Positions 9,301-17,086 are shown, counted from the stretch's first letter. The stretch: DNA of 64,000 bases from Natronogracilivirga saccharolytica (GCF_017921895.1 NZ_JAFIDN010000007.1:1-64000), one strand, 5' to 3'. The notes: generated by a model not told the origin, from the letters alone. Program-made: numbers and translations.

Positions 9301-9523
9301 GCTGCTCGGGGTGCATGGCATACGGAGCTGGTTCAACGTCTACCGGGAGAAAATCCGACCGGTACTCATCACCTCCTGTACCACACTGGCCGGACTCCTG
9401 CCGCTCATGTTGCTGGAGGGGGACGGTTTCTGGCAAACCCTGGCCATAGTGGTGGGGTGGGGACTGGGAACGAGCACCGTTTTTCTGATCCTGCTGATGG
9501 GAATCTGGGAACGGAGGAAGTAG
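6305..9523 (+). CDS. RND-family efflux permease, second copy
   Basis: A 1072-residue RND permease, 30 nt after the adaptor. It starts MKELFRRKYLISMFYLAVV, with ATG 6305 directly before the first membrane helix. TM4 carries GMIIDNAVVVFEH (near residue 400) and TM10 carries VVVNNAILLMHG (near 980), again Asp-Asn and no relay lysine. It is clearly diverged from the first permease, for example in the C-terminal half of the periplasmic region. Two different permeases with one adaptor suggest a hetero-oligomeric pump comparable in principle to MdtBC, or two pumps sharing an adaptor. No TolC-type gene follows. A hairpin plus T-run begins at the base after the stop codon. Confidence 0.9.
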   Translation: MKELFRRKYLISMFYLAVVAVGIMVWQRIPVEMSPGVQMPSITVSYQWSRTSPEVVEQEITRRVEQQVRRLRDVERVTSVSNEGRSFVTVYFHKHAPVEFRSVELQEYLRVLEESLPPSVQPGRVSHRVPEELQEMQTFLIYSINSGEREPNELLEFTRRNIKLPMLGIRGVAGVELEGVRDPALLVDFDVPAAERLGISTTDVMRQVNERLSWRSAGYREHAGMRYSLMVPPMFEGTSDITAMPVRLPDSERQISLGDIARVTVGDYPERTARRINGNPALTIRFERETGVDALDLAETVMARMDEIEAAFPSDIHLQIERDATEDLREELAALERQAMFSLLAVFLVLLLFIRKVRAPLVILGSILFSLLLSVIMLHILGYTINVITLAGLTIALGMIIDNAVVVFEHINPRLPLARQARIEHVRRHLPHVLVPVIGSTLTTVGIFVPLLFAMEEVRMFLMPLGMALTLTLLASVLISLTWIPYALIWLVRMPGAQSPSPRTLWSKLASRLRFSFRSQDPSPRKKRVGRTRILLGFFTWRHRLRWLIYPAMVLLIGVPLYLIPEPERGDDEDEPGRLYEWSQLYFDNEEVINRYLGGIGYRFHRGVRFGEGWAGWPEYDHVIVTVQPPVGTPFEEIDKIIRQFEALTGSFEHAVTYYESQVNEQGAFGRLEIHFKEEYLDRPDPFRLFGQASYLAARTGNTRISVRGFGESFGTGFGGGRMQHRITLTGYSYDQLEASAEELRRRLMRHRRVEDVDINQSERFWRGDLYQYVLRPDDDRMTRRGLDRPAVLNAVQLDINREHSPYGRIEFGGTQMYLIARNLRDREYVEDFLHAPRLTGSTVFTLADIGELTQERTLPQIRREDQMYTRVVAFDFLGPHRLAQSVAEEVVGTFPVPPGMSVTTGHQGWFGEDEDRSLLLIFLMAMLSVWMIISALLERWRDPLIILLAIPLGGIGIMAGSLFHELPFDRSAMAGALLVMGVVVNNAILLMHGKQKMRLLGVHGIRSWFNVYREKIRPVLITSCTTLAGLLPLMLLEGDGFWQTLAIVVGWGLGTSTVFLILLMGIWERRK

Positions 9524-9546
9524 GTCGGGCATTACCGGACTTTTTT
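9524..9546 (+). terminator. Rho-independent terminator of the RND operon
   Basis: Immediately after the stop codon, GTCGG and CCGGAC form a short imperfect stem around a GCATTA loop, followed directly by six T residues. Position and T-run fit a terminator for the three-gene RND operon, although the stem is weak. Confidence 0.6.
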
Positions 9547-9604
9547 CTTGCGTGCAGGATCGCTAAATTGAATTGAAAGCTATGATTAAAGCTGAGGATG
9601 CTAT

Positions 9605-9740
9605 GAAATGTCCATGACCGGGCTGGCGCCCGGACAAACAGGCGTATGATTAAATACGGTCATGGCATTTCACTTCGTGACCTTCGGTTCATCTGACCAT
9701 ATGAATCAAAAATTTTAAACAGATGAAATGCCCATGGCGG
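9605..9740 (+). repeat. Cluster of intergenic palindromic repeat units
   Basis: GAAATGTCCATGACCG at 9605-9620 recurs in inverted orientation at 9657-9671 (CGGTCATGGCATTTC, one base shorter) and again in direct orientation from 9725 (GAAATGCCCATGGC). A GC-rich hairpin, CCGGGC-TGGC-GCCCGG, lies at 9618-9633 inside the pair. The decamer TATGATTAAA also occurs twice, near 9581 and 9645. The arrangement resembles a REP-like or MITE-like element; function is unknown. Confidence 0.5.
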
Positions 9741-9816
9741 CTTACCGTCACACAGGAGCATGATTATAGCCAACATGGGTACTACATGTGACGTCAGAAT
9801 CACAAATTATAAACAC

Positions 9817-10650
9817 ATGAAAAAACTGTCTGTACCATTAATTCTGCTGCTTGCGGTTGCCGGATGTAACATTTTTTCAAGCGACAGGGACGGCAGTGTG
9901 CCTTTTGTCAATTATCAGGAAGGGCAGACCTCGCTTTACGAAAGCAGGTCCTACTTCCGTCCGGCAGATTCCACAGAATATGAAAAGCTGTATACCGAAT
10001 TAACCGAAACGGTTGTTACAAAAGCAGACGATCATCTTGAAATCGGGGATACGCTGCTGACCGACCTCATAAAAATGGAAATGACCCTGGAACAGGAAGT
10101 ATCCGGTACCTTTCACGGCAGTGTCTGGTATCATTATGATGAGCTATTTTTTACCGAATATGTTTATTCCCGTCCGCCCTTGGGCTCACTGGCACAACCA
10201 AAAATCGCGGAATTAAGCAAAAAAATCCCACGGGCCAACATTTCACACCTGCTTGAAAAATTCAGTCCGGTGAGAATGATCACCGGAGATTTCCATCTTG
10301 AGGATAATGAGGACGAGGAGCTCTCGCTTCGGTCGGACCCCAGACGGGTACACCCTGTGAGGTTTCACATCGGGAGAAAATGGACTTCGTTCACCGATCC
10401 GTTCCTGAGTAAAAGCGAGATCACCGGTCAGAAAGTCATCGAAATTAACGATAACCAGTATGATACCTATGTGATTGAGACGACCAATTATCTCAATGGA
10501 TCCGAATTTAACATGACCTCCTATTTTGAATCCAACGGCCTTGTCAAAAGGGTTGTCGTGCAGGAACAGGATATTAGAGATGAAGTCGGAGAGGTTATTG
10601 ATGAAGGCGTTTTCCGCGGAGTCATTGAGCGCGTGTCATTTAGTGAATGA
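9817..10650 (+). CDS. Putative lipoprotein of unknown function
   Basis: A 277-residue exported protein. I choose ATG 9817 because it gives a compact signal peptide, MKKLSVPLILLLAVAGC, with a clear lipobox (AVAGC); the frame is open to 9760, but that part is not signal-like. The mature part is acidic, rich in beta-prone and charged segments, without a family motif I recognise. A segment near residues 170-230 (RFHIGRKWTSF, then VIEINDNQYDTYVIETTN) resembles lipoproteins that report total measured change in Bacteroidota, but I cannot name a family. The last 15 bases overlap the convergent sugar-kinase gene, so the two transcripts are antisense at their ends. Confidence 0.7.
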   Translation: MKKLSVPLILLLAVAGCNIFSSDRDGSVPFVNYQEGQTSLYESRSYFRPADSTEYEKLYTELTETVVTKADDHLEIGDTLLTDLIKMEMTLEQEVSGTFHGSVWYHYDELFFTEYVYSRPPLGSLAQPKIAELSKKIPRANISHLLEKFSPVRMITGDFHLEDNEDEELSLRSDPRRVHPVRFHIGRKWTSFTDPFLSKSEITGQKVIEINDNQYDTYVIETTNYLNGSEFNMTSYFESNGLVKRVVVQEQDIRDEVGEVIDEGVFRGVIERVSFSE

Positions 10651-11769
10651 ACTTCCTTTTTGGGTGACATTTGAATAATAGTTTTGAATCAGTTTCCGAC
10701 ATTCCGATTCCTCATGTAACAAGTGCTCTATGAAGCGAAACTGCGTCCTGCAGCGTCTAAGATTTTGCTCGGGGTCGTCGATGTGATAATACTGGTCACC
10801 ATTAAGATAATCAGCCAGAAAACGGATCCCCATCAAATAGGCCATAAATGGGCCCGCCAAAGCTAAAATATCTGCCTCTTCAGGAGTCAGTATTTTTCGA
10901 GTACTCTCAAAAAAACCTGAAGTGATCGCCTCATAAACCGGAAAATTGATTTGAACTTGTTCCAGATCGGCTTCATCTTCCTGGGCTGTATTTGCCGCCG
11001 TACGGATAAGATCACCAAAATCGTAGAGTACCAGACCCGGCATAACAGTATCCAGGTCTATCACACATTTTGCTTTGTCATTCTGATCAAAAAGTATGTT
11101 GTTCAATTTGGTATCGTTATGGGTTACCCTTTCAGGCAATAACCCTTGTTGAACCAACCTGGGAACAACCACCATTCGCTTGATCTGATCGCGGGCAAAT
11201 GTGATTTCCGGGTCGACCTTGTCTCTTCGTCCTGCCAGGTTCTGTTTCAATGCATCGGAGAGTTGTTCATATCGCCACTCCACTGAGTGGAAGTCAGGAA
11301 TAACAATCTCTAACTCGTCATATGGAAAATCTTCCAGATCCGTAATAAATTGACCGAAGGCTTTCCCTGCTTCATAGGCCACTTTTTCGTTGGGCACTAA
11401 ATCGTAACTGATGCCGGATTCTACTTTTAAATATAACCGCCAGTGTTCTCCACTGGAGTCAGTCAAGTAGCTATTACCCACACGGGTCGGAATTACTTTC
11501 AATACACGGTCATCGCAACAGTTTTTGTCCAAAGTAGTCGATTTTTCCCGGATATGATTTGTAACCTTTTGGATATTACTCATCATACCGTCCACCGATG
11601 AAAAAATCTTTTGATTTATCTTTTGAAGCACGTAATCGGGACGATGATCACCACTGGAACGGATTAACCATGTTTGATGAATATGTCCTGATCCGAAAGG
11701 TTCATAATCTTCTAGTGTTTCACCGGTTGCAAATTGATCAAAAATAGAGGGGATGCATGATTTATTCAT
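10636..11769 (-). CDS. N-acetylhexosamine 1-kinase-like phosphotransferase (APH fold)
   Basis: A 377-residue aminoglycoside-phosphotransferase-fold kinase. The catalytic loop THNDTKLNNILFD (near residue 215) and the metal site VIDLDTVMPG followed by YDFGD are both intact. This combination is typical of NahK-like sugar kinases, which phosphorylate N-acetylhexosamines at C1, rather than of antibiotic-resistance enzymes. The start MNKSCIPSIFDQF precedes a nucleotide-binding region (GSGHIHQTWLI). It is the third gene of a minus-strand operon, 15 nt behind the nucleotidyltransferase. The order symporter, nucleotidyltransferase, kinase suggests uptake and conversion of a sugar to a nucleotide sugar. 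The exact sugar is not readable from the sequence. Confidence 0.82.
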   Translation of the reverse strand: MNKSCIPSIFDQFATGETLEDYEPFGSGHIHQTWLIRSSGDHRPDYVLQKINQKIFSSVDGMMSNIQKVTNHIREKSTTLDKNCCDDRVLKVIPTRVGNSYLTDSSGEHWRLYLKVESGISYDLVPNEKVAYEAGKAFGQFITDLEDFPYDELEIVIPDFHSVEWRYEQLSDALKQNLAGRRDKVDPEITFARDQIKRMVVVPRLVQQGLLPERVTHNDTKLNNILFDQNDKAKCVIDLDTVMPGLVLYDFGDLIRTAANTAQEDEADLEQVQINFPVYEAITSGFFESTRKILTPEEADILALAGPFMAYLMGIRFLADYLNGDQYYHIDDPEQNLRRCRTQFRFIEHLLHEESECRKLIQNYYSNVTQKGSSFTK

Positions 11770-11784
11770 GTGTATAAAGAATAA

Positions 11785-12690
11785 TTACAGGTTACCCCAA
11801 AGATTGGATGGATATTCACCGGCATCTACTTTTTTTTGTACGGAAGTACGAACCCACTCAAGATCATCCCGATACGTGATTCCAAACCAGGGGGATTTAC
11901 AGCGAAGTACTTTGACTTGTGCTTTTCTGCTTGCAATAATACGGTCGATCACGGTTGGAATATAGAATTCGGCTTTGGGATCGTTAATATTATTTTTCAG
12001 AAAAGCGCGAAACTGCTCATGAATATATGTAAATATGTAAGGAGTGAAGCCCCACATATTCATGGATACTATGGTATCTTTCGGCAGCTCCATCCGGTTA
12101 TTTTCATATTTACCAATTATACGGCCGTTGCTTCGTATGATTTGGGTCAGCTCTGTTACCGACCGTAAATATCCGTCATTATCCACATCGCAAATTCCAC
12201 GCGAGTTACTGCCATATTGTGATATTGTGTTGGACAACTGGTAACCGATCATGGCATATAAATGATCGGTTGCATCTGATATTAAAAATCTATGCATGGT
12301 ATCATAAGCTTCCCTACCGTAAAAATCATCGGCATTGATAACGCAAAACGGAGCTTTGACTTCTTTACGTGCAGCTAAAAGTGCATGTGCTGTGCCCCAT
12401 GGTTTTTGTCGAAGTGGCGTAGCAGGAAAGCCATCGGGTAAATCGGATGAATCTTGTAGTACACAAACTGTTTCAATGCGGTCTGCGAAACGACTGACAA
12501 AATTTTTACGGAAAGAATCCTCCATTTCCTTACGGATTATGAATATAACTTTGCCAAATCCAGCACGTATGGCATCATATAAGGAATAGTCTAGAATGGC
12601 CTCGCCAGAGGGGCCGACCGTTTCAGTCTGCTTCTGACTGCCATACCGTGATGCCAGACCAGCTGCTAATATGATCAGTTCAGGTTTCAT
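11785..12690 (-). CDS. Sugar-1-phosphate nucleotidyltransferase
   Basis: A 301-residue GT-A-fold nucleotidyltransferase. The N-terminal signature LAAGLASRYGSQKQ (residues 8-21) is the pyrophosphorylase loop, with Ala in place of the second Gly of the common LAAGxGxR form. INADDFYG near residue 118 supplies the metal-binding Asp. The family transfers a nucleotide to a sugar 1-phosphate, the product expected from the kinase encoded downstream. The gene lies 40 nt after the symporter gene and 15 nt before the kinase gene, which fits one operon. Composition is AT-rich like its two partners. Whether UTP or another nucleotide is used is unknown. Confidence 0.85.
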   Translation of the reverse strand: MKPELIILAAGLASRYGSQKQTETVGPSGEAILDYSLYDAIRAGFGKVIFIIRKEMEDSFRKNFVSRFADRIETVCVLQDSSDLPDGFPATPLRQKPWGTAHALLAARKEVKAPFCVINADDFYGREAYDTMHRFLISDATDHLYAMIGYQLSNTISQYGSNSRGICDVDNDGYLRSVTELTQIIRSNGRIIGKYENNRMELPKDTIVSMNMWGFTPYIFTYIHEQFRAFLKNNINDPKAEFYIPTVIDRIIASRKAQVKVLRCKSPWFGITYRDDLEWVRTSVQKKVDAGEYPSNLWGNL

Positions 12691-12730
12691 AGAGTTTGTG
12701 TACTATCAATTATTGCTCAGTGCTTTGGAT

Positions 12731-14572
12731 TTATTTCATGCGGAGCCTATTCCAGTAGCGGGTGAGCAATAATGCGGATAATATGGCAGTTATTGCCAGA
12801 AAAAGAGCTGGAAGCAAATTTCCGTACAGTAAATTACCAATTGTAAATAGCATGCTGTATATGGAAATCGTGCCCAGTATCATGCATAAAATGCCAGTGG
12901 GTACGTCCCATCGTAAATTTTCTTCTTTAGTTAGCTCTACATTATCAGCCTTGGCACGCTCCACGACATGTTTCCAACCAGGGCCGCCAGGTTTAATTTT
13001 TGTATAAAATTTTCTCAGAGTTTCCTCGTCGACAGGTTTGGTCAAAAAAGTGACGATAATCCAGGTCAGTGAAGTCAAGGTTACGGTGCCCAGCAGCTTG
13101 ATCACATTCCAATAACTCATGGAAGTAACCAAACCAAACAGTTCAACATCACCGCTGTTATGTTGTACAAGGACGAAATTTTCTACTATGATGAACATCA
13201 AAGAAAACGTTCCGGCTGCAATCATAGCCGCAATCTCCGAAAAAGCATTAATTCGCCACCAGAACCAACGAAGAATGTAGATAAGTCCGGTTCCCGCACC
13301 GATCATCAAAATGTACTGAAAGGCTTGAAGAGCACTTTGCAATGTCAGTGCCAGAATAAGGGCAAAGAACATCAGACTAATAGTTGAAAATCTGCCAAAA
13401 CGCACCTTTTGGCGTTCAGTAGCATCGGGATTGTAAAAGCGTGCGTAAAAGTCATTCACCAAATAAGATGAACCCCAGTTGATATGCGATGCTGTGGTCG
13501 ACATATATGCAGCTATAAGTGATGCTACTACCAGACCCAGCAGGCCAGGGGGCAGAAATTCACGTAACATTGCAGGATAGGCAAAATCGTGCTGCATGTA
13601 GTGAGACGGAACATCAGGGTATTCCCTCGCCATCGAAGCAATATCGGGATAGACAATCAGGGACCCTAAGGCTACAATGATCCATGGCCATGGTCTTAAA
13701 GCATAATGGAAAAAGTTGAACATCAGTGTGGCACCTACAGCATGACGTTCGTTTTTAGCAGATAGCATGCGTTGGGCAATATATCCACCGCCGCCAGGTT
13801 CCGCACCCGGATACCATACAGACCACCATTGTACGGCAAGTGGTATTAAAAAAATGCTGACAAACAGTTCGGGTTGCGAAATACTTGGAACAAATGACAG
13901 GTTGTCTTGTACATTGGGATGTGTGAACAGATTGGTTAAGCCGCCAATTTCCGGAGATCTGACCACATAGACTGCAGCTACTACTGCTCCGAACAGTGCA
14001 AACGAAAACTGAAACAAGTCCGTCCAGAGTATAGATTTGAGACCACCAAGCCCGCTATAGAATACGACAATTATTGCGGCGACAATCAGGGCGGGAGCAG
14101 GTTGCAGTCCGAGCATCACCGCTGAAATCTTGATGAATGCCAGCGATACCGTAGCAAGCACCATTACATTAAAAAAGAAGCCCAGATACACCGCCCTGAA
14201 TCCCCGGAGAAAAGCGGCCATTTTTCCGCTATAGCGCAATTCATAGAACTCAAGATCTGTCATTACTTGTGATCGGTTCCACAATTTGGCATATACAAAA
14301 ACTGTGAGCATGCCTGTAAGCAGAAAAGCCCACCACTGCCAATTGGCTGCAACGCCACCAGTGCGAACCATGTCGGTTACCAGATTAGGAGTATCGGCTG
14401 AGAAAGTGGTTGCCACCATGGATACACCCAACAGCCACCATGGCATATTTCGCCCTGATAGGAAAAAGTTGGTGGTACTTTTACCGGCCTGATAAGAGGC
14501 CAAATAACCGATTGATACTAAAATAACAAAAAAAAGGACCAGTACTACCCAGTCAACGGTTTGAAAAATCAT
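12731..14572 (-). CDS. Sodium:solute symporter (SSS family), probable sugar transporter
   Basis: A 613-residue membrane protein with about 14 hydrophobic segments in the SSS/SGLT pattern. Family features include GKSTTNFFLSGRNMPWW near the first loop, VATTFSADTPNLV, and YSGLGGLKSILWTDLFQF, which matches the SSS signature region. The C-terminus is longer than in short SSS proteins, as in SGLT-like members. The ATG at 14572 gives an N-terminus that enters the first helix directly (MIFQTVDWVVLVLFF). It is the first gene of the sugar operon, so it probably imports the substrate of the kinase. An IS4 element is inserted 165 bp upstream and may have altered its promoter. Confidence 0.9.
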   Translation of the reverse strand: MIFQTVDWVVLVLFFVILVSIGYLASYQAGKSTTNFFLSGRNMPWWLLGVSMVATTFSADTPNLVTDMVRTGGVAANWQWWAFLLTGMLTVFVYAKLWNRSQVMTDLEFYELRYSGKMAAFLRGFRAVYLGFFFNVMVLATVSLAFIKISAVMLGLQPAPALIVAAIIVVFYSGLGGLKSILWTDLFQFSFALFGAVVAAVYVVRSPEIGGLTNLFTHPNVQDNLSFVPSISQPELFVSIFLIPLAVQWWSVWYPGAEPGGGGYIAQRMLSAKNERHAVGATLMFNFFHYALRPWPWIIVALGSLIVYPDIASMAREYPDVPSHYMQHDFAYPAMLREFLPPGLLGLVVASLIAAYMSTTASHINWGSSYLVNDFYARFYNPDATERQKVRFGRFSTISLMFFALILALTLQSALQAFQYILMIGAGTGLIYILRWFWWRINAFSEIAAMIAAGTFSLMFIIVENFVLVQHNSGDVELFGLVTSMSYWNVIKLLGTVTLTSLTWIIVTFLTKPVDEETLRKFYTKIKPGGPGWKHVVERAKADNVELTKEENLRWDVPTGILCMILGTISIYSMLFTIGNLLYGNLLPALFLAITAILSALLLTRYWNRLRMK

Positions 14573-14737
14573 AGAGATTAATTGCCAATCTTAATTACTT
14601 TGAAACAAATCAAAATTGAAAAAAACAATTTTGGGCTTCAGTTTAATGGATTTATAATAAGACAGAATAACCAATTCGTTCAATATTTTTTTTGAGTAAA
14701 ATTTTAACTTCGGGTTAAGGTATTTGAATTATTGAAT
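14573..14737 (-). promoter_or_regulatory. AT-rich upstream region of the sugar operon, bounded by the IS4 insertion
   Basis: This region carries no gene and must hold the promoter of the symporter operon. I see no full TTG-N19-TAnnTTTG match on the minus strand. The IS4 element begins at 14738, so any control sequence further upstream is now displaced by 2.2 kb. Confidence 0.4.
14729..14737 (+). repeat. Left target-site duplication of the IS4 element
   Basis: TTATTGAAT lies directly left of the element and is repeated exactly at 16924-16932 directly right of it. A 9-bp duplication suits several IS4-family groups. Confidence 0.85.
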
Positions 14738-15075
14738 CAGTAGTGTCCAATTAAGGCGGTTATGTGTTTCTGTAAATCAATGTGATACAATGGAATAGAT
14801 TCTGTTGAAATTTTTATCGACTTCAACTCGTAGCTTGCCAGTGTCTACGCAGTTTAATCCTGGATCGATATATGCTATCATGTACACTGGCCGAACCATT
14901 TTTGCACAGCTTATGGATGTTGTTCCCAAATATGAATTTCGAAAAATAGTTGAGCAATACAAAGGAGATTACCGTGCACAAAAACTCACGTGCCGGGATC
15001 AATTCCTTTGTATGTGCTTTGGGCAACTTACTTTTCGAGACAGCCTGGAGTGGACCCCAAAAACAGGACACCCGG

Positions 15076-15798
15076 TTAAGCACATTTGTTTAAGGGTTGG
15101 AGTTTGATTTCAAAATTTTCCGGACTACTGCCATCCATCCAGGAATGAGGTCGTTGCCGGTTATAAAATACAGCAATGTATTCAAATATCTCGTTGCGAA
15201 TTTGATGATAATTCATCAAGGCATGCAGATACGACTCTTTCTTCAACGAAGTAAAGAAGCTCTCCACTGGACTGTTGTCCCAGCAATCTCCTTTCCGTGA
15301 CATACTGGCAACCAGTTTATTATCCACCAATAACTTCCGGTATTCGCTACTGGCATATTGACTGCCCCGGTCCGAGTGAAAAATCACCCCGGTTGGCCGG
15401 CCTCTCATGGCCAGTGCCATCTTCAAAGCATTATTGACCAGCCTGGTATGCATGCGCCGACTCACCGACCATCCGATAATTTTGCGTGAATACAGATCCA
15501 AAACCACGGCCAGATATACAAAACCCGAACCGCATCTCAAATAGGTTATGTCGCCGCACCAAACCCGATTGGCCGCCGGGGCCGTAAAGTCCCGATCAAG
15601 CCGGTTGGGAGCAATGGGTAGATCGTGACGCGAATCAGTCGTTCTGGGTCGATATGCCCGTTTCGTGATGGCTTTGATGTCGTACTCGCGCATCAATCGC
15701 CGAAGTCTTTTGCGGGAGATGATTTCTCCCAAATCTTCCAGAAGGGGTTTCAAACGCCGTGTGCCGAACGAGCGGAACCGCTTGTTGCTTGAATTCAA
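15076..15798 (-). pseudogene. IS3-family OrfB transposase, N-terminally truncated
   Basis: A 240-codon frame containing the rve-type integrase core: Asp in WCGDITYL, Asp in FHSDRGSQYAS and Glu in NSPVESFFTSLKKE, so the DDE set is complete. The N-terminal helix-turn-helix and linker region of a usual OrfB (about 50-100 residues) is absent. The apparent start MNSSNKRF is in fact orfA sequence read in another frame. The truncated protein is unlikely to act on its own ends. Confidence 0.85.
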
Positions 15799-15841
15799 TG
15801 GGGTAGGTTCTGCGAGGTTTGTTTTCTTTCATTTCAGACAC
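15770..15841 (-). pseudogene. IS3-family OrfA, N-terminal remnant only
   Basis: The first codons encode MSEMKENKPRRTYPIEFKQQ, the usual beginning of an IS3 OrfA helix-turn-helix protein (RRTY..EFK..AV). After about 25 residues the frame runs into orfB sequence read out of frame. The junction lies near 15770, marking the internal deletion. Confidence 0.75.
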
Positions 15842-16923
15842 CTGTTTTTTTGTGGTATTCCAAGATACCGCTTCTGTTGGTTATTTCAGGTGTCCTGCTT
15901 TAGGGTACCACATCAGCCTTCGGGATCTGGCCTCCACCCTCAACGCTCTGGGTTCTCGTCGCTACCATATGGGCATCAGAACCAATGTACCCCTGAGCAC
16001 CCTGTCTTATGCTAATGCCAATCGGCCCTGGCAAATCTATCAGGATCTGGCCATGGTATTGATCGCTCATGGTCAAAAGCTTTATGGCAAGGATGAGTTC
16101 TCTGAGTCGATAAAAGCGCTGGATTCTTCGACCATTGACCTGTGTTTGTCGCTGTTCCCATGAGCTGAGTTCCGGGAGCATAAGGGGGCCATTAAGATTC
16201 ACACCCTCATGGATTTGCAGGGGGCTATACCGACATTTATTCACATTTCTGACGGCAGGACCCACGATGTGAAGATCCTGGATATGATTCCCATCATTGC
16301 CGGCAGCATCTATATTATGGATCGTGCCTACCTGGATTACCAGCGCCTGTATCATCTGCACACCAGTGGTGGTCGATTTGTGGTCCGAGCCAAGAAGAAT
16401 CTGCAGTTTTACCGAAAATCCTCCACACCGGTTGATTCCTCGACCGGATTGCAATGCGATCAAATTATCCGATTGACAGGCCCCCAGTCCAAACAACGTT
16501 ACCCGCATCCCTTGCGGCGTGTTCGGCTGATTGATCCGGAAAATCATAATGACATAGTCCTGCTGACTAACATCATGGACTGTGATGCCCAACAAATCGC
16601 GGAGTATTATAAAAGCCGCTGGCAGATTGAATTGTTTTTTAAATGGATCAAACAGAACTTGCGAATCAAGGCGTTTTACGGACAAAGCATCAATGCCGTC
16701 AAAACCCAGATCTGGACGGCTGTTTGTACTTATATGATCTTGATAATCATCCATAAAAGATATGATTTTAACGTCAATTTACGCACGATGATGCAAGTGC
16801 TCAGTGTCTCGTTATTGGAGCGTATGACGTTTAAAGAGCTATTTTTGAACCCTAAACTCACAGAACCAATAGAGTCAAACCCTAACCAATTGGGGCTCTT
16901 CGACTTTTAATTGGACACTACTG

Positions 16924-16932
16924 TTATTGAAT
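16924..16932 (+). repeat. Right target-site duplication of the IS4 element
   Basis: TTATTGAAT is identical to 14729-14737 and adjoins the right inverted end. This fixes the insertion site in the former intergenic region between the sugar operon and the small membrane peptide gene. Confidence 0.85.
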
Positions 16933-17086
16933 TGTAAATTTTTGAAATTCATAAGAGATTGTCATGGCATCTTGTGTTTTTTTTGTTTAATCAAGAGATA
17001 AGTTGCGCTAATAGGTGACTCTTTTATTATTTAAAGGTGGTAAACTCTTATAACTTCTAGTTTCGAGAAATAAGGAGGAGGGTACC

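Larger units (their letters stand above)
15046..15915 (-). mobile_element. Internally deleted IS3-family element nested in the IS4 element
   Basis: The 870-bp segment starts TGGAGTGGACCCC and ends GGGTACCACATCA, giving TG..CA termini. Its inner ends match as imperfect inverted repeats that share CAGGACACC. GCC at 15043-15045 and 15916-15918 is the likely 3-bp target duplication, as expected for IS3 elements. Normal IS3 members are about 1.2-1.5 kb. Here the orfA region is fused to a downstream part of orfB, so an internal piece of a few hundred bases is missing. Confidence 0.85.
14880..16910 (+). pseudogene. IS4-family transposase, interrupted and with an in-frame stop
   Basis: The N-terminal DUF4372 part starts at ATG 14880 (MYTGRTIFAQLMDVVPKYEF) and runs to FRDS. 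The inserted IS3 element follows, and the frame resumes after 15918 with LRDLASTLNALGSRR. The joined text reads through the junction without loss when one copy of the GCC duplication is removed. A second lesion is TGA at 16161-16163, at a place where relatives carry Trp (SLFPW then AEFREHKG), a single TGG to TGA change. Beyond it, HKGAIKIHTLMD, the Asp of IMDRAYLD and the Y..R...E..FKWIKQ motif are intact. The DDE triad is therefore present, but no full protein can be made. Confidence 0.9.
14738..16923 (+). mobile_element. IS4-family insertion sequence, inactivated by a nested IS and a nonsense codon
   Basis: Perfect 17-bp inverted ends, CAGTAGTGTCCAATTAA at 14738-14754 and its complement at 16907-16923, bound the element, with a 9-bp target duplication outside. 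Subtracting the nested 870-bp element and its 3-bp duplication leaves about 1313 bp, a normal size for the family. The only gene is a DUF4372-DDE transposase on the plus strand, now broken in two ways. The intact ends could still be mobilised by a transposase supplied from elsewhere. Confidence 0.92.

Noticed and set aside
16158-16166. Sequencing error as the cause of the IS4 stop codon
   Set aside because: It cannot be excluded, but the element is already disrupted by the IS3 insertion, so a real mutation is the simpler reading.
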